This document shows positions 16,641 through 24,862 of a stretch of 49,099 nucleotides of DNA, piece after piece. Both the position numbers and the translations under genes were made by a program. The DNA lies in the NCBI GenBank assembly GCA_003243445.1, contig QFQQ01000047.1:1-49099 (forward strand), read 5' to 3'. Position 1 is the first letter of the stretch. Every line of letters begins with the position of its first letter. The notes under the pieces were generated by a model that did not search any database, was not told the origin of the DNA, and was given only the letters and a program-made list of their open reading frames with translations. The DNA comes from Citrobacter freundii. GTDB lineage: Bacteria; Bacteroidota; Bacteroidia; Chitinophagales; Chitinophagaceae.

Positions 16641-18071
16641 ATCTGCCGCTGGTTGGATCGACTCATAAAGATCAATATACTGTTGCGCGGAAGAATCCCA
16701 GGAGTGATCGATCGTCATCATATGACTGCGCATCCAGGTATAAAGGTCCGGTTTATTCGTATACAGGTCGATCGCCCGTCCGACGGAGTAAGTGATATCC
16801 CCTACTGATGCCTGATCAAAACGGATGCCGAAGCCCTGCCAGTCGCCGAAGTCCGTGATCGTATCACGCAGACCGCCAACGTTCCGCACCATGGGCACAG
16901 TCCCATAACGCAATGCATACATCTGATTCAATCCACACGGTTCCACGCGGCTTGGCATCAGCAGAAAATCCGAGCCCGCATAAATAAGGTGACTTAATGC
17001 CTCGCTGTATCCAATATAGGAATTAAAATACCCATTGAACTGATGCTTCATCTGGTCCAGCTGATCTTCCAGGTGTGGTTCACCGGAACCAAGCACAATA
17101 AAGTTTGCTTTTCCATGATGCTGATAGATCGATTGGGCGATGGCATCCGGCAAAAGATCCGCCGCCTTCTCTCCCACCAACCGGCCGATAAATGCGATCA
17201 GTGGCTTATCAGGATCAAGCCCGAACTGACCAGCCAGTTCTTTCTTGTTCTTCAGCTTTCCTTTTTCCACCAGTTCTTTATCGTAATTACGGATCAGGTA
17301 ACTATCTGTTTCAGGATTCCAGACTTTTGTATCGATACCATTCAGGATACCTGAGCTTTTGCCTGTTTCATACTGGAAAAGTTTTTCAAGTCCATTCGCC
17401 GATTCGCGGAGCTCATCCATATAACTATGACTCACCGTAGTCACTTTCCATGCACACTTCACCGCGGAAGCCATCGGGTTGATCGTATTGTTCCAGTCAA
17501 GCATGCCCCAGTTCCAGCTATCAAATGGAGGTATTAAATAATAACGGTCCCAACCGATCCAGCCCTGGTATTGTCCGTTATGCACTGTAAAGACTGTTGG
17601 TACCCTGGCGAGTTTATCGCGGAACGCATAACAGTATTTGAACATAAAAGGAATAAGACCGGTGTGGTGATCATGGCAGTGCACAACAGCCGGGGCATGC
17701 TGCCAGTGATTGAGCCAGTCGCAAAGCGCGATCTGGAATGCGGTGAATCTTTCGGTGTCGTCATCATAGCCATAGATCTTTTCGCGATCAAGCAGGCCAT
17801 TGATGTCAATAAGATAAAGATCGAAACCGAGTTTATTTGTTTTCTCTTTGATCACGCTGTAATGAAACCAGTGAGAGCCGAGGTTCTGTCCTCCTTCATG
17901 TACCAATTCCCAGCTGTTGTCATACAGGAATTTTGTGCGGTACATTGGCATGACCACTTTTGCCACGTGACCTAACTCTGTCTGATACCTTGGCAGAGAT
18001 CCAACCACATCTCCGAGACCGCCGGCTTTGGCTACCGGATAACATTCCGCTGCTACATGTATGATTTCCAT
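16635..18071 (-). CDS. glgA: Glycogen synthase
   Basis: GT5 starch/glycogen synthase that transfers glucose from ADP-glucose to the non-reducing end of alpha-1,4 glucan. The 478-aa product begins MEIIHVAAECYPVAKAGGLGDVV, with the KxGGL ADP-glucose binding motif, and has the C-terminal GT-B signature RVEPCGLNQMYALRYGT. A start eight codons upstream (18095) is open, but MEIIHVAAE is the conserved family start. It is first in the order glgA, glgC, SLC45-type transporter, amylase on the minus strand, with repeats but no other genes in the gaps. It is divergent from the plus-strand sugar transporter at 18204. Confidence 0.95.
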   Translation of the reverse strand: MEIIHVAAECYPVAKAGGLGDVVGSLPRYQTELGHVAKVVMPMYRTKFLYDNSWELVHEGGQNLGSHWFHYSVIKEKTNKLGFDLYLIDINGLLDREKIYGYDDDTERFTAFQIALCDWLNHWQHAPAVVHCHDHHTGLIPFMFKYCYAFRDKLARVPTVFTVHNGQYQGWIGWDRYYLIPPFDSWNWGMLDWNNTINPMASAVKCAWKVTTVSHSYMDELRESANGLEKLFQYETGKSSGILNGIDTKVWNPETDSYLIRNYDKELVEKGKLKNKKELAGQFGLDPDKPLIAFIGRLVGEKAADLLPDAIAQSIYQHHGKANFIVLGSGEPHLEDQLDQMKHQFNGYFNSYIGYSEALSHLIYAGSDFLLMPSRVEPCGLNQMYALRYGTVPMVRNVGGLRDTITDFGDWQGFGIRFDQASVGDITYSVGRAIDLYTNKPDLYTWMRSHMMTIDHSWDSSAQQYIDLYESIQPAADK

Positions 18072-18203
18072 TCTAAAAAGTTGAGATGCGAACAATTGTT
18101 TTCAAATTAAGTGCTTTTTTCCATTAAGGGCTTTTTATAATTAAAAATTTTTCGTTGGTATATTTATTTCTATTTTGGGGTCTTAATTTAAACTCTGCTT
18201 GTA

Positions 18204-19688
18204 ATGAATCAACAAACCAAGTGGTCGCAATTTGGAACCCTTATCATCGTCTTCTTTTTCTGGGGTTTCGTGGCGGCCAGCAATGATATCCTGATCCCGG
18301 TTTTCAAGGAAAACCTTCATCTCACCCAGGCGCAAAGCCAGCTTGTTTCATTTGCATTTTATGTGGCATATACTGTTGGCTCTATTATCTATTTTGCGAT
18401 CAGCAAAGCCCGTAAAGCCGATATTCTTAACCAGATCGGCTACCGCAATGGGATCTCTCTCGGTTTGATCATCTCGGCATTGGGCACATTGCTTTTCTAC
18501 CCTGCGGCACAAACAGCGTCTTTTCCGCTTTTCATCAGTGGTTTGTTCATCGTAGGTCTTGGCTTTTCATTACAGCAGACAGCCGCCAACCCGCTTGCCA
18601 TTATCATGGGCGATCCCAAATCGGGCGCTCAGCGACTGAGCCTTGCGGGTGGTATCAATAATTTTGGTACAACAATAGGACCATTAATTGTCAGCTTTGC
18701 AATTTTCGGCTCTGTTACCGGAGGCTCAGCTTCGGCAGACATACAAAGCATCAAGATCCCTTACCTGATATTGGGTCTTGCATTTGTCATTGTAGCAATT
18801 ATCTTCCGCTTCTCCTCTGTTCCCAATAAGATCAGCCTGGATACGGTGAACGAAGCAGAAAAAGATGGTGCGTTTGAATTTGAAGAAGCCGGTAAAACAA
18901 AGAAAAAGATCGTTGACCGTGGCGGTCCGCTGAAATACCCTCAACTGGTATTCGGTATGCTCGGCATCTTTATCTATGTGGGTGTGGAAGTGAGCACTGC
19001 GGCAAATCTTCCTGAATTCATGAAAGAACACCTGCAAACACCGACAGATAAGATCGCTCCGTATGTGTCACTTTACTGGGCGAGCCTTATGATCGGCCGG
19101 TGGACGGCTTCTGTAGGCGCATTTGATATTTCTAAAGGACTCAAACAGGTGATGCGCTTCCTGATGCCTTATATCGCATTCGGCGTGTTCCTGCTGGTCA
19201 ATACAATCGCCAATCATGACATTACTCCTTTCTATATCTACGCCGCGATCATCCTCGTGATCATCATCGGCGATATTCTCAGCAAGGGTAACCCTGCCAG
19301 ACAATTGCTGATCTTCAGCATGCTTGGCATCACTGCATTATTGATCGGTATTCTTGCAGACGGAATGACCAGTGTATACGCATTCATCAGCGTAGGTTTG
19401 TTCTGCTCTACATTGTGGCCTTGTATCTTTACGCTGGCGATCGCCGGTCTTGGCAAACATACCAACGAAGGCGCAAGCTTTCTGATCATGATGATCATGG
19501 GTGGTGGTGTGATCTCCGTACTGCAGGGGCTGCTTGCATCAAATGATCTTCTTGGCATTCAGTGGTCCTATATCGTCGGCGTGATCTGCTTCGCTTACCT
19601 TGCGTTTTATGCATGGAAAGTAAAAGGCATTTTGAAGAGCCAGGGAATAGATTATGATGAGGTGAATGCGAGCGGCGGGGGGCACTAA
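18204..19688 (+). CDS. MFS sugar transporter, glucose/galactose (FucP/GluP) type
   Basis: A 494-aa inner-membrane symporter with about 12 membrane segments. The N-terminus FFFWGFVAASNDILIPVFK and the LQQTAANPLAIIMGDP segment near residue 125 are hallmarks of the fucose:proton symporter / glucose-galactose transporter group. It would import a hexose by proton or sodium symport. Its neighbour downstream is a ROK sugar kinase (231-bp gap), so transport followed by phosphorylation of glucose is a sensible reading. The stop codon is directly followed by a family A repeat arm. Confidence 0.9.
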   Translation: MNQQTKWSQFGTLIIVFFFWGFVAASNDILIPVFKENLHLTQAQSQLVSFAFYVAYTVGSIIYFAISKARKADILNQIGYRNGISLGLIISALGTLLFYPAAQTASFPLFISGLFIVGLGFSLQQTAANPLAIIMGDPKSGAQRLSLAGGINNFGTTIGPLIVSFAIFGSVTGGSASADIQSIKIPYLILGLAFVIVAIIFRFSSVPNKISLDTVNEAEKDGAFEFEEAGKTKKKIVDRGGPLKYPQLVFGMLGIFIYVGVEVSTAANLPEFMKEHLQTPTDKIAPYVSLYWASLMIGRWTASVGAFDISKGLKQVMRFLMPYIAFGVFLLVNTIANHDITPFYIYAAIILVIIIGDILSKGNPARQLLIFSMLGITALLIGILADGMTSVYAFISVGLFCSTLWPCIFTLAIAGLGKHTNEGASFLIMMIMGGGVISVLQGLLASNDLLGIQWSYIVGVICFAYLAFYAWKVKGILKSQGIDYDEVNASGGGH

Positions 19689-19690
19689 AA

Positions 19691-19856
19691 AAAGTTCCAG
19701 AGGTTTAATAGGTTTAAGAGGTTCCAGAGGTTGTCGTAACATATTGAAGGCTGTTCATCTTCTGCGGCTTTTGAATGTTGAACTGGTCAGCATCGATCAT
19801 TCTCTTCGAAGTTGAACACCTCTGGAACTCCTGGAACTTCTGAAACCTTTAAACCT
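19691..19856. repeat. Family A word-built inverted repeat between sugar transporter and ROK kinase genes
   Basis: The left arm (19691-19733: AGTTCCAGAGGTTTAATAGG, then TTTAAGAGGTTCCAGAGG) begins right after the transporter's TAA. The right arm is 19815-19856 (CACCTCTGGAACTCCTGGAA onward). The centre contains ATATTGAAGGCTG, nearly the same string as in the centre of the family A element at 31004-31247. Confidence 0.8.
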
Positions 19857-19919
19857 GATTGTTTCGTACATTTATCGCCCCGTTAGCGGATAACGGGGCT
19901 TATTTTCAAAAACAAAACC

Positions 19920-20888
19920 ATGGCGGCTAAATCAGCATTACACCCTCTTTCGATCGGTATTGATATCGGCGGAACAGGAACGAAATTCGGCATTGTTGAC
20001 CGGGACGGTAATCTTTTATTCTCTGATGAGATCTCTACGAAGAAGCATGCAGATGTAAGTTCTTTTATTGACGAATTATATACAGCTCTTTCTGCTATTA
20101 TTGAAAAAGCCGGCGGCATTGGCCGGATGAAGGGCATCGGCGTTGGTGCGCCGAATGGCAATTATTATACAGGTACGATCGAATACGCTCCTAACCTCCC
20201 CTGGAAAGGAATTATTCCATTGGCAAAACTGATCGAGAACAAATTCAGATTGCCTGTTACGCTGACCAATGACGCGAATGCCGCAGCCATCGGCGAGATG
20301 ATGTATGGCGCTGCAAAAGGCATGAAGGATTTTATCATGATCACCCTCGGCACCGGCGTAGGCAGCGGTATCGTGGCGAATGGTCAGCTGATCTATGGTC
20401 ATGACGGTTTTGCGGGAGAAGTCGGCCATACGATCATTATTCCTGACGGAAGATTGCACCCGGGCACAGGCAAGAAGGGTTCCCTTGAAAGTTATGCCTC
20501 TGCAACGGGCGTACGGTATACAACACTGGAATTACTGGAAACAACAGACACCCCCAGTGTATTGCGCGATGTGCCGAAAGATGATATCGATTCTAAAAAA
20601 GTATATGAGGCCGCGATCCAGGGTGATGGTCTTGCCCGCCACGTGTATGAATATACCGGCCGCATTCTTGGCCTCGCCATGGCGAATTGTGTGATGTTCT
20701 CCAGCCCTGAAGCGATCATTCTTTTCGGTGGTCTTACCAAAGCAGGCGATCTTATTCTGAAGCCAACAAGGGACCATATGGAAGCAAATCTTATACAGGT
20801 GTTCCAGAATAAAGTGAAACTGCTGATCTCACATTTGAGAGAGTCTGATGCAGCTATATTGGGGGCAAGTGCATTGGTTTGGGAATAG
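19920..20888 (+). CDS. ROK family sugar kinase (probable glucokinase)
   Basis: A 322-aa ROK kinase. The N-terminal phosphate-binding motif IGIDIGGTGTKFG is near residues 12-24, the catalytic base is Asp118 in TNDANAAA, and the second phosphate motif is LGTGVGSG near 143-150. Family members phosphorylate glucose or other hexoses in the cytoplasm. The usual ROK zinc site (a conserved His, then CxCGxxGCxE) is altered: His170 is kept in GEVGHT, but residues 181-190 read PGTGKKGSLE with no cysteine. Zinc binding is therefore doubtful, although the fold and active site look intact. Context after a glucose/galactose-type transporter suggests glucokinase, possibly polyphosphate-dependent; specificity cannot be read here. 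Confidence 0.88.
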   Translation: MAAKSALHPLSIGIDIGGTGTKFGIVDRDGNLLFSDEISTKKHADVSSFIDELYTALSAIIEKAGGIGRMKGIGVGAPNGNYYTGTIEYAPNLPWKGIIPLAKLIENKFRLPVTLTNDANAAAIGEMMYGAAKGMKDFIMITLGTGVGSGIVANGQLIYGHDGFAGEVGHTIIIPDGRLHPGTGKKGSLESYASATGVRYTTLELLETTDTPSVLRDVPKDDIDSKKVYEAAIQGDGLARHVYEYTGRILGLAMANCVMFSSPEAIILFGGLTKAGDLILKPTRDHMEANLIQVFQNKVKLLISHLRESDAAILGASALVWE

Positions 20889-20917
20889 GTTTTATAGCGC
20901 GAAGTCTTCGTGGATAG

Positions 20918-21071
20918 GCGCGATGATCGATGTTGGATCGTCGATGGTGGAACTCAGCATCGAAACTGCTTTATAAAAAAGAAGCCTTACAATGATTGTA
21001 AAGCTTCTTTTTTTGTAATTAATTTACCTGGGAACATTCGACCATCGACCATCCAACATCGATCATCGCGC
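20918..21071. repeat. Family B word-built inverted repeat between ROK kinase and glycosidase genes
   Basis: The left arm (20918-20952: GCGCGATGATCGATGTTGGA onward) and right arm (21034-21071) match as reverse complements over about 36 nt with a few mismatches. The centre carries a strong bidirectional terminator at 20975-21013. The two flanking genes are convergent. Confidence 0.85.
20975..21013. terminator. Bidirectional intrinsic terminator
   Basis: The stem A6-GAAGCCTTACAA / TTGTAAAGCTTC-T6 is 18 bp with one G-U type mismatch and a 3-nt loop. It has a T-run on both strands, suitable for the ROK kinase gene (+) and the glycosidase-domain gene (-). Confidence 0.88.
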
Positions 21072-21078
21072 CCACACA

Positions 21079-22086
21079 TCAGCGTTTTCCCTCTATCAGA
21101 AACACCGCCGGTACAGGCCTCTGCAGTCCCTTATCTGACGGCCAGATCGTTTCTTTCCCGTTCACCAGCATACAGCTACTTCCGCCACCATCCAAATTAA
21201 GTGCTTCCACACAACCCAGCTGCTGCAGCATCAATGCCAACTGCGTCAATGTAGCACCTTCTGCTACGCCGGGATTACGGCCTTCCACTACAAGAATGAT
21301 CAGTTGATTGTCTTTTGTATAACCCATCGCAGTACGTGGGTGTTTATCATCGATCTGTTTACCCGTAAATTTTAATTCTGCATTATTGGATATGCTTACT
21401 TGTCCATTCTGAAGAAGAACCGGGCCTCCGCCCACAGCTGTCTGCATTTTCCATTTTCTTGTAAATCCCTTTCCTCCATGCTGTAGTGTATTATCCAATT
21501 CAAGACGTAGAAACTGATCATAAGAAATACGGTAGCGACTGTTCGAATCCTTCACCGGAGAAACCGCATTTTGCCAGGCAAATGGCCATCTCAAGGTTGA
21601 ATCCGTGTACAACCATGCAACATCAGCCTTTCTTTTTTTAGAGATCCCCAATGCACTTCCAAACGGATGTGTATACGTCAATGTATCTTTCCCTTTGCCG
21701 CCGACCGTATGCACAGTATAGCCAACCTGTTTACCGTCCTTAATGACAGTATTCAGATTTTGATTCGTTGCAAATGAAAAGAACGTACAATTGACTACTA
21801 CAGCGGGTTTATCATTGCGTTCATAAAACTGCCGTGGCGTCATTCGTCTCCCCAGGGTCGTGTCAGTTGTGAACTTGAGTCTCTTGTCTGAAAGATCAGC
21901 TACTATATAGTACGCGATATTGGGTTTGCCGTCGAGCAGATCTTTTGTGCGATACACATGCACTGAAGAAGGCAATTCACCAAATGCTGTGTCTACGCTA
22001 ATCCAGTTGAGTGATGATTGTGCAAATGATGATGCAGGCAATGCAAGAAGGATCAGTGAAAAAAACTTACCGAAGGTTCTTTTCAT
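21079..22086 (-). CDS. Secreted phosphodiester glycosidase-domain (NAGPA-like) protein
   Basis: A 335-aa protein with a signal peptide (MKRTFGKFFSLILLALPASSFAQ) and the phosphodiester glycosidase domain related to the mammalian uncovering enzyme NAGPA. Typical segments are PAVVVNCTFFS, PRTAMGYTKDNQLIILVVEGR and the C-terminal ALNLDGGGSSCMLVNG. Bacterial members are thought to act on glycan phosphodiesters in the periplasm; the substrate is unknown. The open frame extends upstream into lipA's 3' end, but Met at 22086 is chosen because it gives a proper signal peptide; Met at 22092 is equally possible. It starts 22 bp after the lipA stop, so the two probably share a transcript. Confidence 0.88.
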   Translation of the reverse strand: MKRTFGKFFSLILLALPASSFAQSSLNWISVDTAFGELPSSVHVYRTKDLLDGKPNIAYYIVADLSDKRLKFTTDTTLGRRMTPRQFYERNDKPAVVVNCTFFSFATNQNLNTVIKDGKQVGYTVHTVGGKGKDTLTYTHPFGSALGISKKRKADVAWLYTDSTLRWPFAWQNAVSPVKDSNSRYRISYDQFLRLELDNTLQHGGKGFTRKWKMQTAVGGGPVLLQNGQVSISNNAELKFTGKQIDDKHPRTAMGYTKDNQLIILVVEGRNPGVAEGATLTQLALMLQQLGCVEALNLDGGGSSCMLVNGKETIWPSDKGLQRPVPAVFLIEGKR

Positions 22087-22108
22087 CAACATTGATTTTA
22101 ATGGAAGT

Positions 22109-23041
22109 TTATAAAGCGGGAACCTTTTTATCCATCTCCCACTGCTTTCTTCCCAGGCCTGCAAACACATGGCGTTCGCTGTGATAAGAAGAGCGGACAA
22201 GCGGACCGCTTTCTACATAATCCAACCCGAGACTGTAGCCGATCTCGCGGTATTCAGCAAACTCATCAGGATGTACAAAGCGATGTACCGGCAGGTGTTT
22301 CTGTGTGGGTTGCAGGTACTGACCGATCGTCACCACATCGCAACCATTATCATGAAGATCTTTTAATGTCTGGATCACTTCGTCTTTCGTTTCACCAAGC
22401 CCAAGCATGATACCGCTTTTTGTACGGCGCCCGCCTTCTTTCAATGTGCGGATCACTTCCATGCTGCGCCAGTATTTTGCCTGGATGCGCACCTGGCGGG
22501 TGAGACGTTCAACTGTTTCGATATTATGGGAAACAACTTCAGGAGCGGCTTCGATCACGCGTTGAATATCTTCTTTCTTTCCTTTGAAATCGCCGATCAG
22601 TGTTTCGAGCGTTGTATCCGGGTTAAGCGTTTTTACCGCTTTGATGGTATTGTACCAGATCGCGGCACCGCCATCTTTCAGCTCATCCCGGTCTACGGAA
22701 GTAATAACGGCATGTTTTACTTTCATGAGGTGAATGGCTTCAGCCACACGTTGGGGTTCATCCCAATCCACAGGCTCCGGTCTGCCGGTAGCAACGGCGC
22801 AAAAACCGCAGCTGCGTGTACAAACATTGCCTAAGATCATGAAAGTTGCGGTGCCGGAACCCCAGCATTCACCCATATTCGGGCAATTACCGCTTTCGCA
22901 AATGGTGTGTAATTTATGGGTATCAACAAGTCCGCGGACGTGCTTATATTCTTCTCCGATGGGTAATTTCACCCTGAGCCAATCTGGTTTCTTAACCCTG
23001 GCTTTTTCATTTGTTGCGGGTACAACTGGAAGTTCGGTCAT
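22109..23041 (-). CDS. lipA: Lipoyl synthase
   Basis: Radical SAM enzyme that inserts two sulfur atoms into protein-bound octanoyl chains to make lipoate, the cofactor of pyruvate and 2-oxoglutarate dehydrogenases. The 310-aa product has the auxiliary cluster cysteines Cys48, Cys53 and Cys59 (CESGNCPNMGEC), the radical SAM cluster Cys74, Cys78 and Cys81 (CTRSCGFC) and the C-terminal RSSYHS motif whose serine binds the auxiliary cluster. A near-perfect promoter box lies only 5 nt before the ATG, suggesting a very short or absent leader. A pyruvate dehydrogenase subunit, a user of lipoate, is encoded at 46.6 kb. Confidence 0.97.
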   Translation of the reverse strand: MTELPVVPATNEKARVKKPDWLRVKLPIGEEYKHVRGLVDTHKLHTICESGNCPNMGECWGSGTATFMILGNVCTRSCGFCAVATGRPEPVDWDEPQRVAEAIHLMKVKHAVITSVDRDELKDGGAAIWYNTIKAVKTLNPDTTLETLIGDFKGKKEDIQRVIEAAPEVVSHNIETVERLTRQVRIQAKYWRSMEVIRTLKEGGRRTKSGIMLGLGETKDEVIQTLKDLHDNGCDVVTIGQYLQPTQKHLPVHRFVHPDEFAEYREIGYSLGLDYVESGPLVRSSYHSERHVFAGLGRKQWEMDKKVPAL

Positions 23042-23046
23042 AATTA

Positions 23047-23054
23047 CAAAAATA
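23047..23054 (-). promoter_or_regulatory. lipA: -7 box (TATTTTTG on minus strand) 5 nt before lipA
   Basis: On the minus strand TATTTTTG is followed by TAATT and the lipA ATG. In Bacteroidetes the transcript usually begins a few bases after this box, so lipA mRNA would be leaderless or nearly so. Confidence 0.5.
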
Positions 23055-23100
23055 CGGGGGATTATGTTACGATGACGTTCGGTTGCGGAGTTATACAGGG

Positions 23101-23213
23101 GTGTTCAAAAGTTTAAGGTTTGATCGTTTAAATCTTTAAAAGTCATAGACTTTAAGGGACTTAAACCTACGGAATCAACCTTCGCCCCTTGAAACCATTA
23201 AACTTTAAAACCT
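23101..23213. repeat. Family E inverted repeat upstream of lipA
   Basis: The left part is GTGTTCAAAAGTTTAAGG, the right part CCCCTTGAAACCATTAAACT. An inner pair (CTTTAAAAGTC / GACTTTAAGG) forms a hairpin around 23137-23158. Pairing of the outer arms is looser than in the other elements. It lies in the 232-bp gap between the hypothetical gene's 3' end and lipA. Confidence 0.6.
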
Positions 23214-23273
23214 CATGGCTTTAGCTCTTCCCGGAATCACCTGAACACTATAACGGATTCACCCCGCGAAGGT

Positions 23274-24083
23274 TCACTTTCGCCGGCCGAAGAGGAAGGC
23301 GATATAGCCCTGCATAAAAAGCTTTCTTTCATCAGAAAAGACCATGATCGGGATACCGCTGGGGTAATAGTCGGCGCTCAGGCCGATTTCCAGGGCGGAA
23401 ACGCTTTCATTGAAGCGGCCCCAGTCGAACCGGAAGCCCACTTTGGCAAACCCACCCGGCTTTACCTTGATCTCGCCCCAGCCTTTGCTGAATCCACCGC
23501 CGGCGCGGATCGCACTCAGATCGGTGAAAAGGGCGCTGTCCGCCGGAACGTATTTGATATCTCTTACACCCTGGGAGGGGTCGTCAACAGTGAGGTAATA
23601 AGGTCTGAGTAAGCCAAGTGCAAGCCCGGCATAATATACGCCGGTAACAGCTACGCCATTTTTATTGCCCTTTTGACCGAGAATGTATTGCTGGCCAAAA
23701 CCGAGCGTTACAGGATAGAAATAATTCTGTTTGCCGTATATAAACGGGTTTCCAAATACAAAGGCCGGCTGAACGTATTTCTCTTCTTTATGATCTTTGA
23801 GCTCGCCAAAATCTATCCGGTAAAGATTGGTCTTGCGGTTCGTTTTCATTTTCCCGAATTCATAGAAGGCTCCGTACCCGCTCGTGCGCAGCTGGATACC
23901 GAACACGCTCTGCTTATGATAAACCAGCACGCCTTCCTCTGCCTGGCGCATGAGTTCATTTATTTTCTGGCGTTTTGCTTCCTTTCTTTCGTTTCTTTCA
24001 GCACGTTTGTCTTGTGAAAAGGCGGCAATCGTAAGCACTAAAACGATAAGGGAGAGACTTAGTTTCTTCACAGATTCGTTCAT
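23274..24083 (-). CDS. Secreted hypothetical protein, probable outer-membrane barrel
   Basis: A 269-aa protein I do not recognise as a named family. It has a signal peptide (SLSLIVLVLTIAAFSQ), a strongly basic stretch just after it (DKRAERNERKEAKRQKINE) and then many alternating aromatic/glycine strands such as SVFGIQLRTSGYGAFYEFG, FYPVTLGFGQQY and KVGFRFDWGRF. It ends in LFMQGYIAFLFGRRK. Strand pattern and composition suggest a small beta-barrel of about 10-12 strands in the outer membrane. It is upstream of lipA on the same strand, separated by a family E repeat, and divergent from the OsmC gene. No function is proposed. Confidence 0.75.
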   Translation of the reverse strand: MNESVKKLSLSLIVLVLTIAAFSQDKRAERNERKEAKRQKINELMRQAEEGVLVYHKQSVFGIQLRTSGYGAFYEFGKMKTNRKTNLYRIDFGELKDHKEEKYVQPAFVFGNPFIYGKQNYFYPVTLGFGQQYILGQKGNKNGVAVTGVYYAGLALGLLRPYYLTVDDPSQGVRDIKYVPADSALFTDLSAIRAGGGFSKGWGEIKVKPGGFAKVGFRFDWGRFNESVSALEIGLSADYYPSGIPIMVFSDERKLFMQGYIAFLFGRRK

Positions 24084-24145
24084 TTGGTTAAAATTACAAA
24101 GAGGTTGACTCTTGGTTATAACGTAAATTTAGGGCAAAAATTGAA

Positions 24146-24559
24146 ATGACCTCAACAGTAGTTTACAACGGCGATCTCCGCACCACCTGTACCCATTTAA
24201 AAAGCGGGTCCAATTTTGAAACCGACGCGCCTACAGACAATAACGGGAAGGGCGAGCGTTTTTCCCCAACAGACCTGATGGCGACCAGTCTCGGCACCTG
24301 CATGCTCACCGTTATGGGCATCAAGGCCCGCACCATGGGCTTCGATCTGAACGACGTTAAAGTCGATGTATTAAAGATAATGAAAGCTGATCCCCGTCGT
24401 GTCGGCGGAATAGAATTAACATTTCATATACCCGAAGCACTCCGGTCCCTCGATCAAAAAACCAAAGACATCCTGCGGCATACCGGAGAAACCTGCCCTG
24501 TGGCAAAGAGTATTCATCCGGATATTGAGGTGAAGATTGAGTGGGGAGAGTGGAAGTAA
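24146..24559 (+). CDS. OsmC family peroxiredoxin-like protein
   Basis: A 137-aa OsmC/Ohr-fold protein. The two redox cysteines are visible: Cys52 in SLGTCMLTVMG and Cys117 in GETCPVAKSIHP. Family members reduce organic hydroperoxides with a thiol partner. The start ATG follows an A-rich leader, and the divergent region to 24083 is only 62 bp. It contains TAAATTTA about 20 nt upstream with TTG elements before it, a possible promoter. A terminator hairpin within a family B repeat follows the stop codon. Confidence 0.92.
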   Translation: MTSTVVYNGDLRTTCTHLKSGSNFETDAPTDNNGKGERFSPTDLMATSLGTCMLTVMGIKARTMGFDLNDVKVDVLKIMKADPRRVGGIELTFHIPEALRSLDQKTKDILRHTGETCPVAKSIHPDIEVKIEWGEWK

Positions 24560-24563
24560 GGAA

Positions 24564-24716
24564 ATGATGTTCGATGTCCGATGCTCGATGGTCGACTTCA
24601 CAACTAATTTTTTTATAACAACAGAAGCCTCACGATCAGGTGAGGCTTCTGTTTTATTATCCTGATGCGACATTGAACACGAACATCGATCATCCAACAT
24701 CGAACATCGGCGGACA
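24564..24716. repeat. Family B word-built inverted repeat after the OsmC gene
   Basis: The left arm (24564-24596: GATGTTCGATGTCCGATGCT onward) starts 4 bp after the OsmC stop codon. The right arm is 24680-24716 (ACGAACATCGATCATCCAAC onward). The centre holds a terminator. The motif pair TCGACTT ... TTATAACAA in the centre also occurs in the element at 29256-29428. The remainder of the 303-bp gap up to 24862 is A/T-rich leader with no gene. Confidence 0.82.
24621..24656 (+). terminator. Intrinsic terminator of the OsmC gene
   Basis: ACAGAAGCCTCA and TGAGGCTTCTGT form a perfect 12-bp stem with an 8-nt loop, followed by TTTTATTAT. Confidence 0.88.
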
Positions 24717-24862
24717 TAAAAATATCGCAACGAAGTTTTACTATAACAATTCTAAACAGCCGGGCAATTCATTCATCACTTTCGGCAGTTGATGCCTTTA
24801 TGTTTTCTTTTATAGTATGATCATACGAAAATTTGCTTTTCTTGGCAGATAACGCGGATGAT

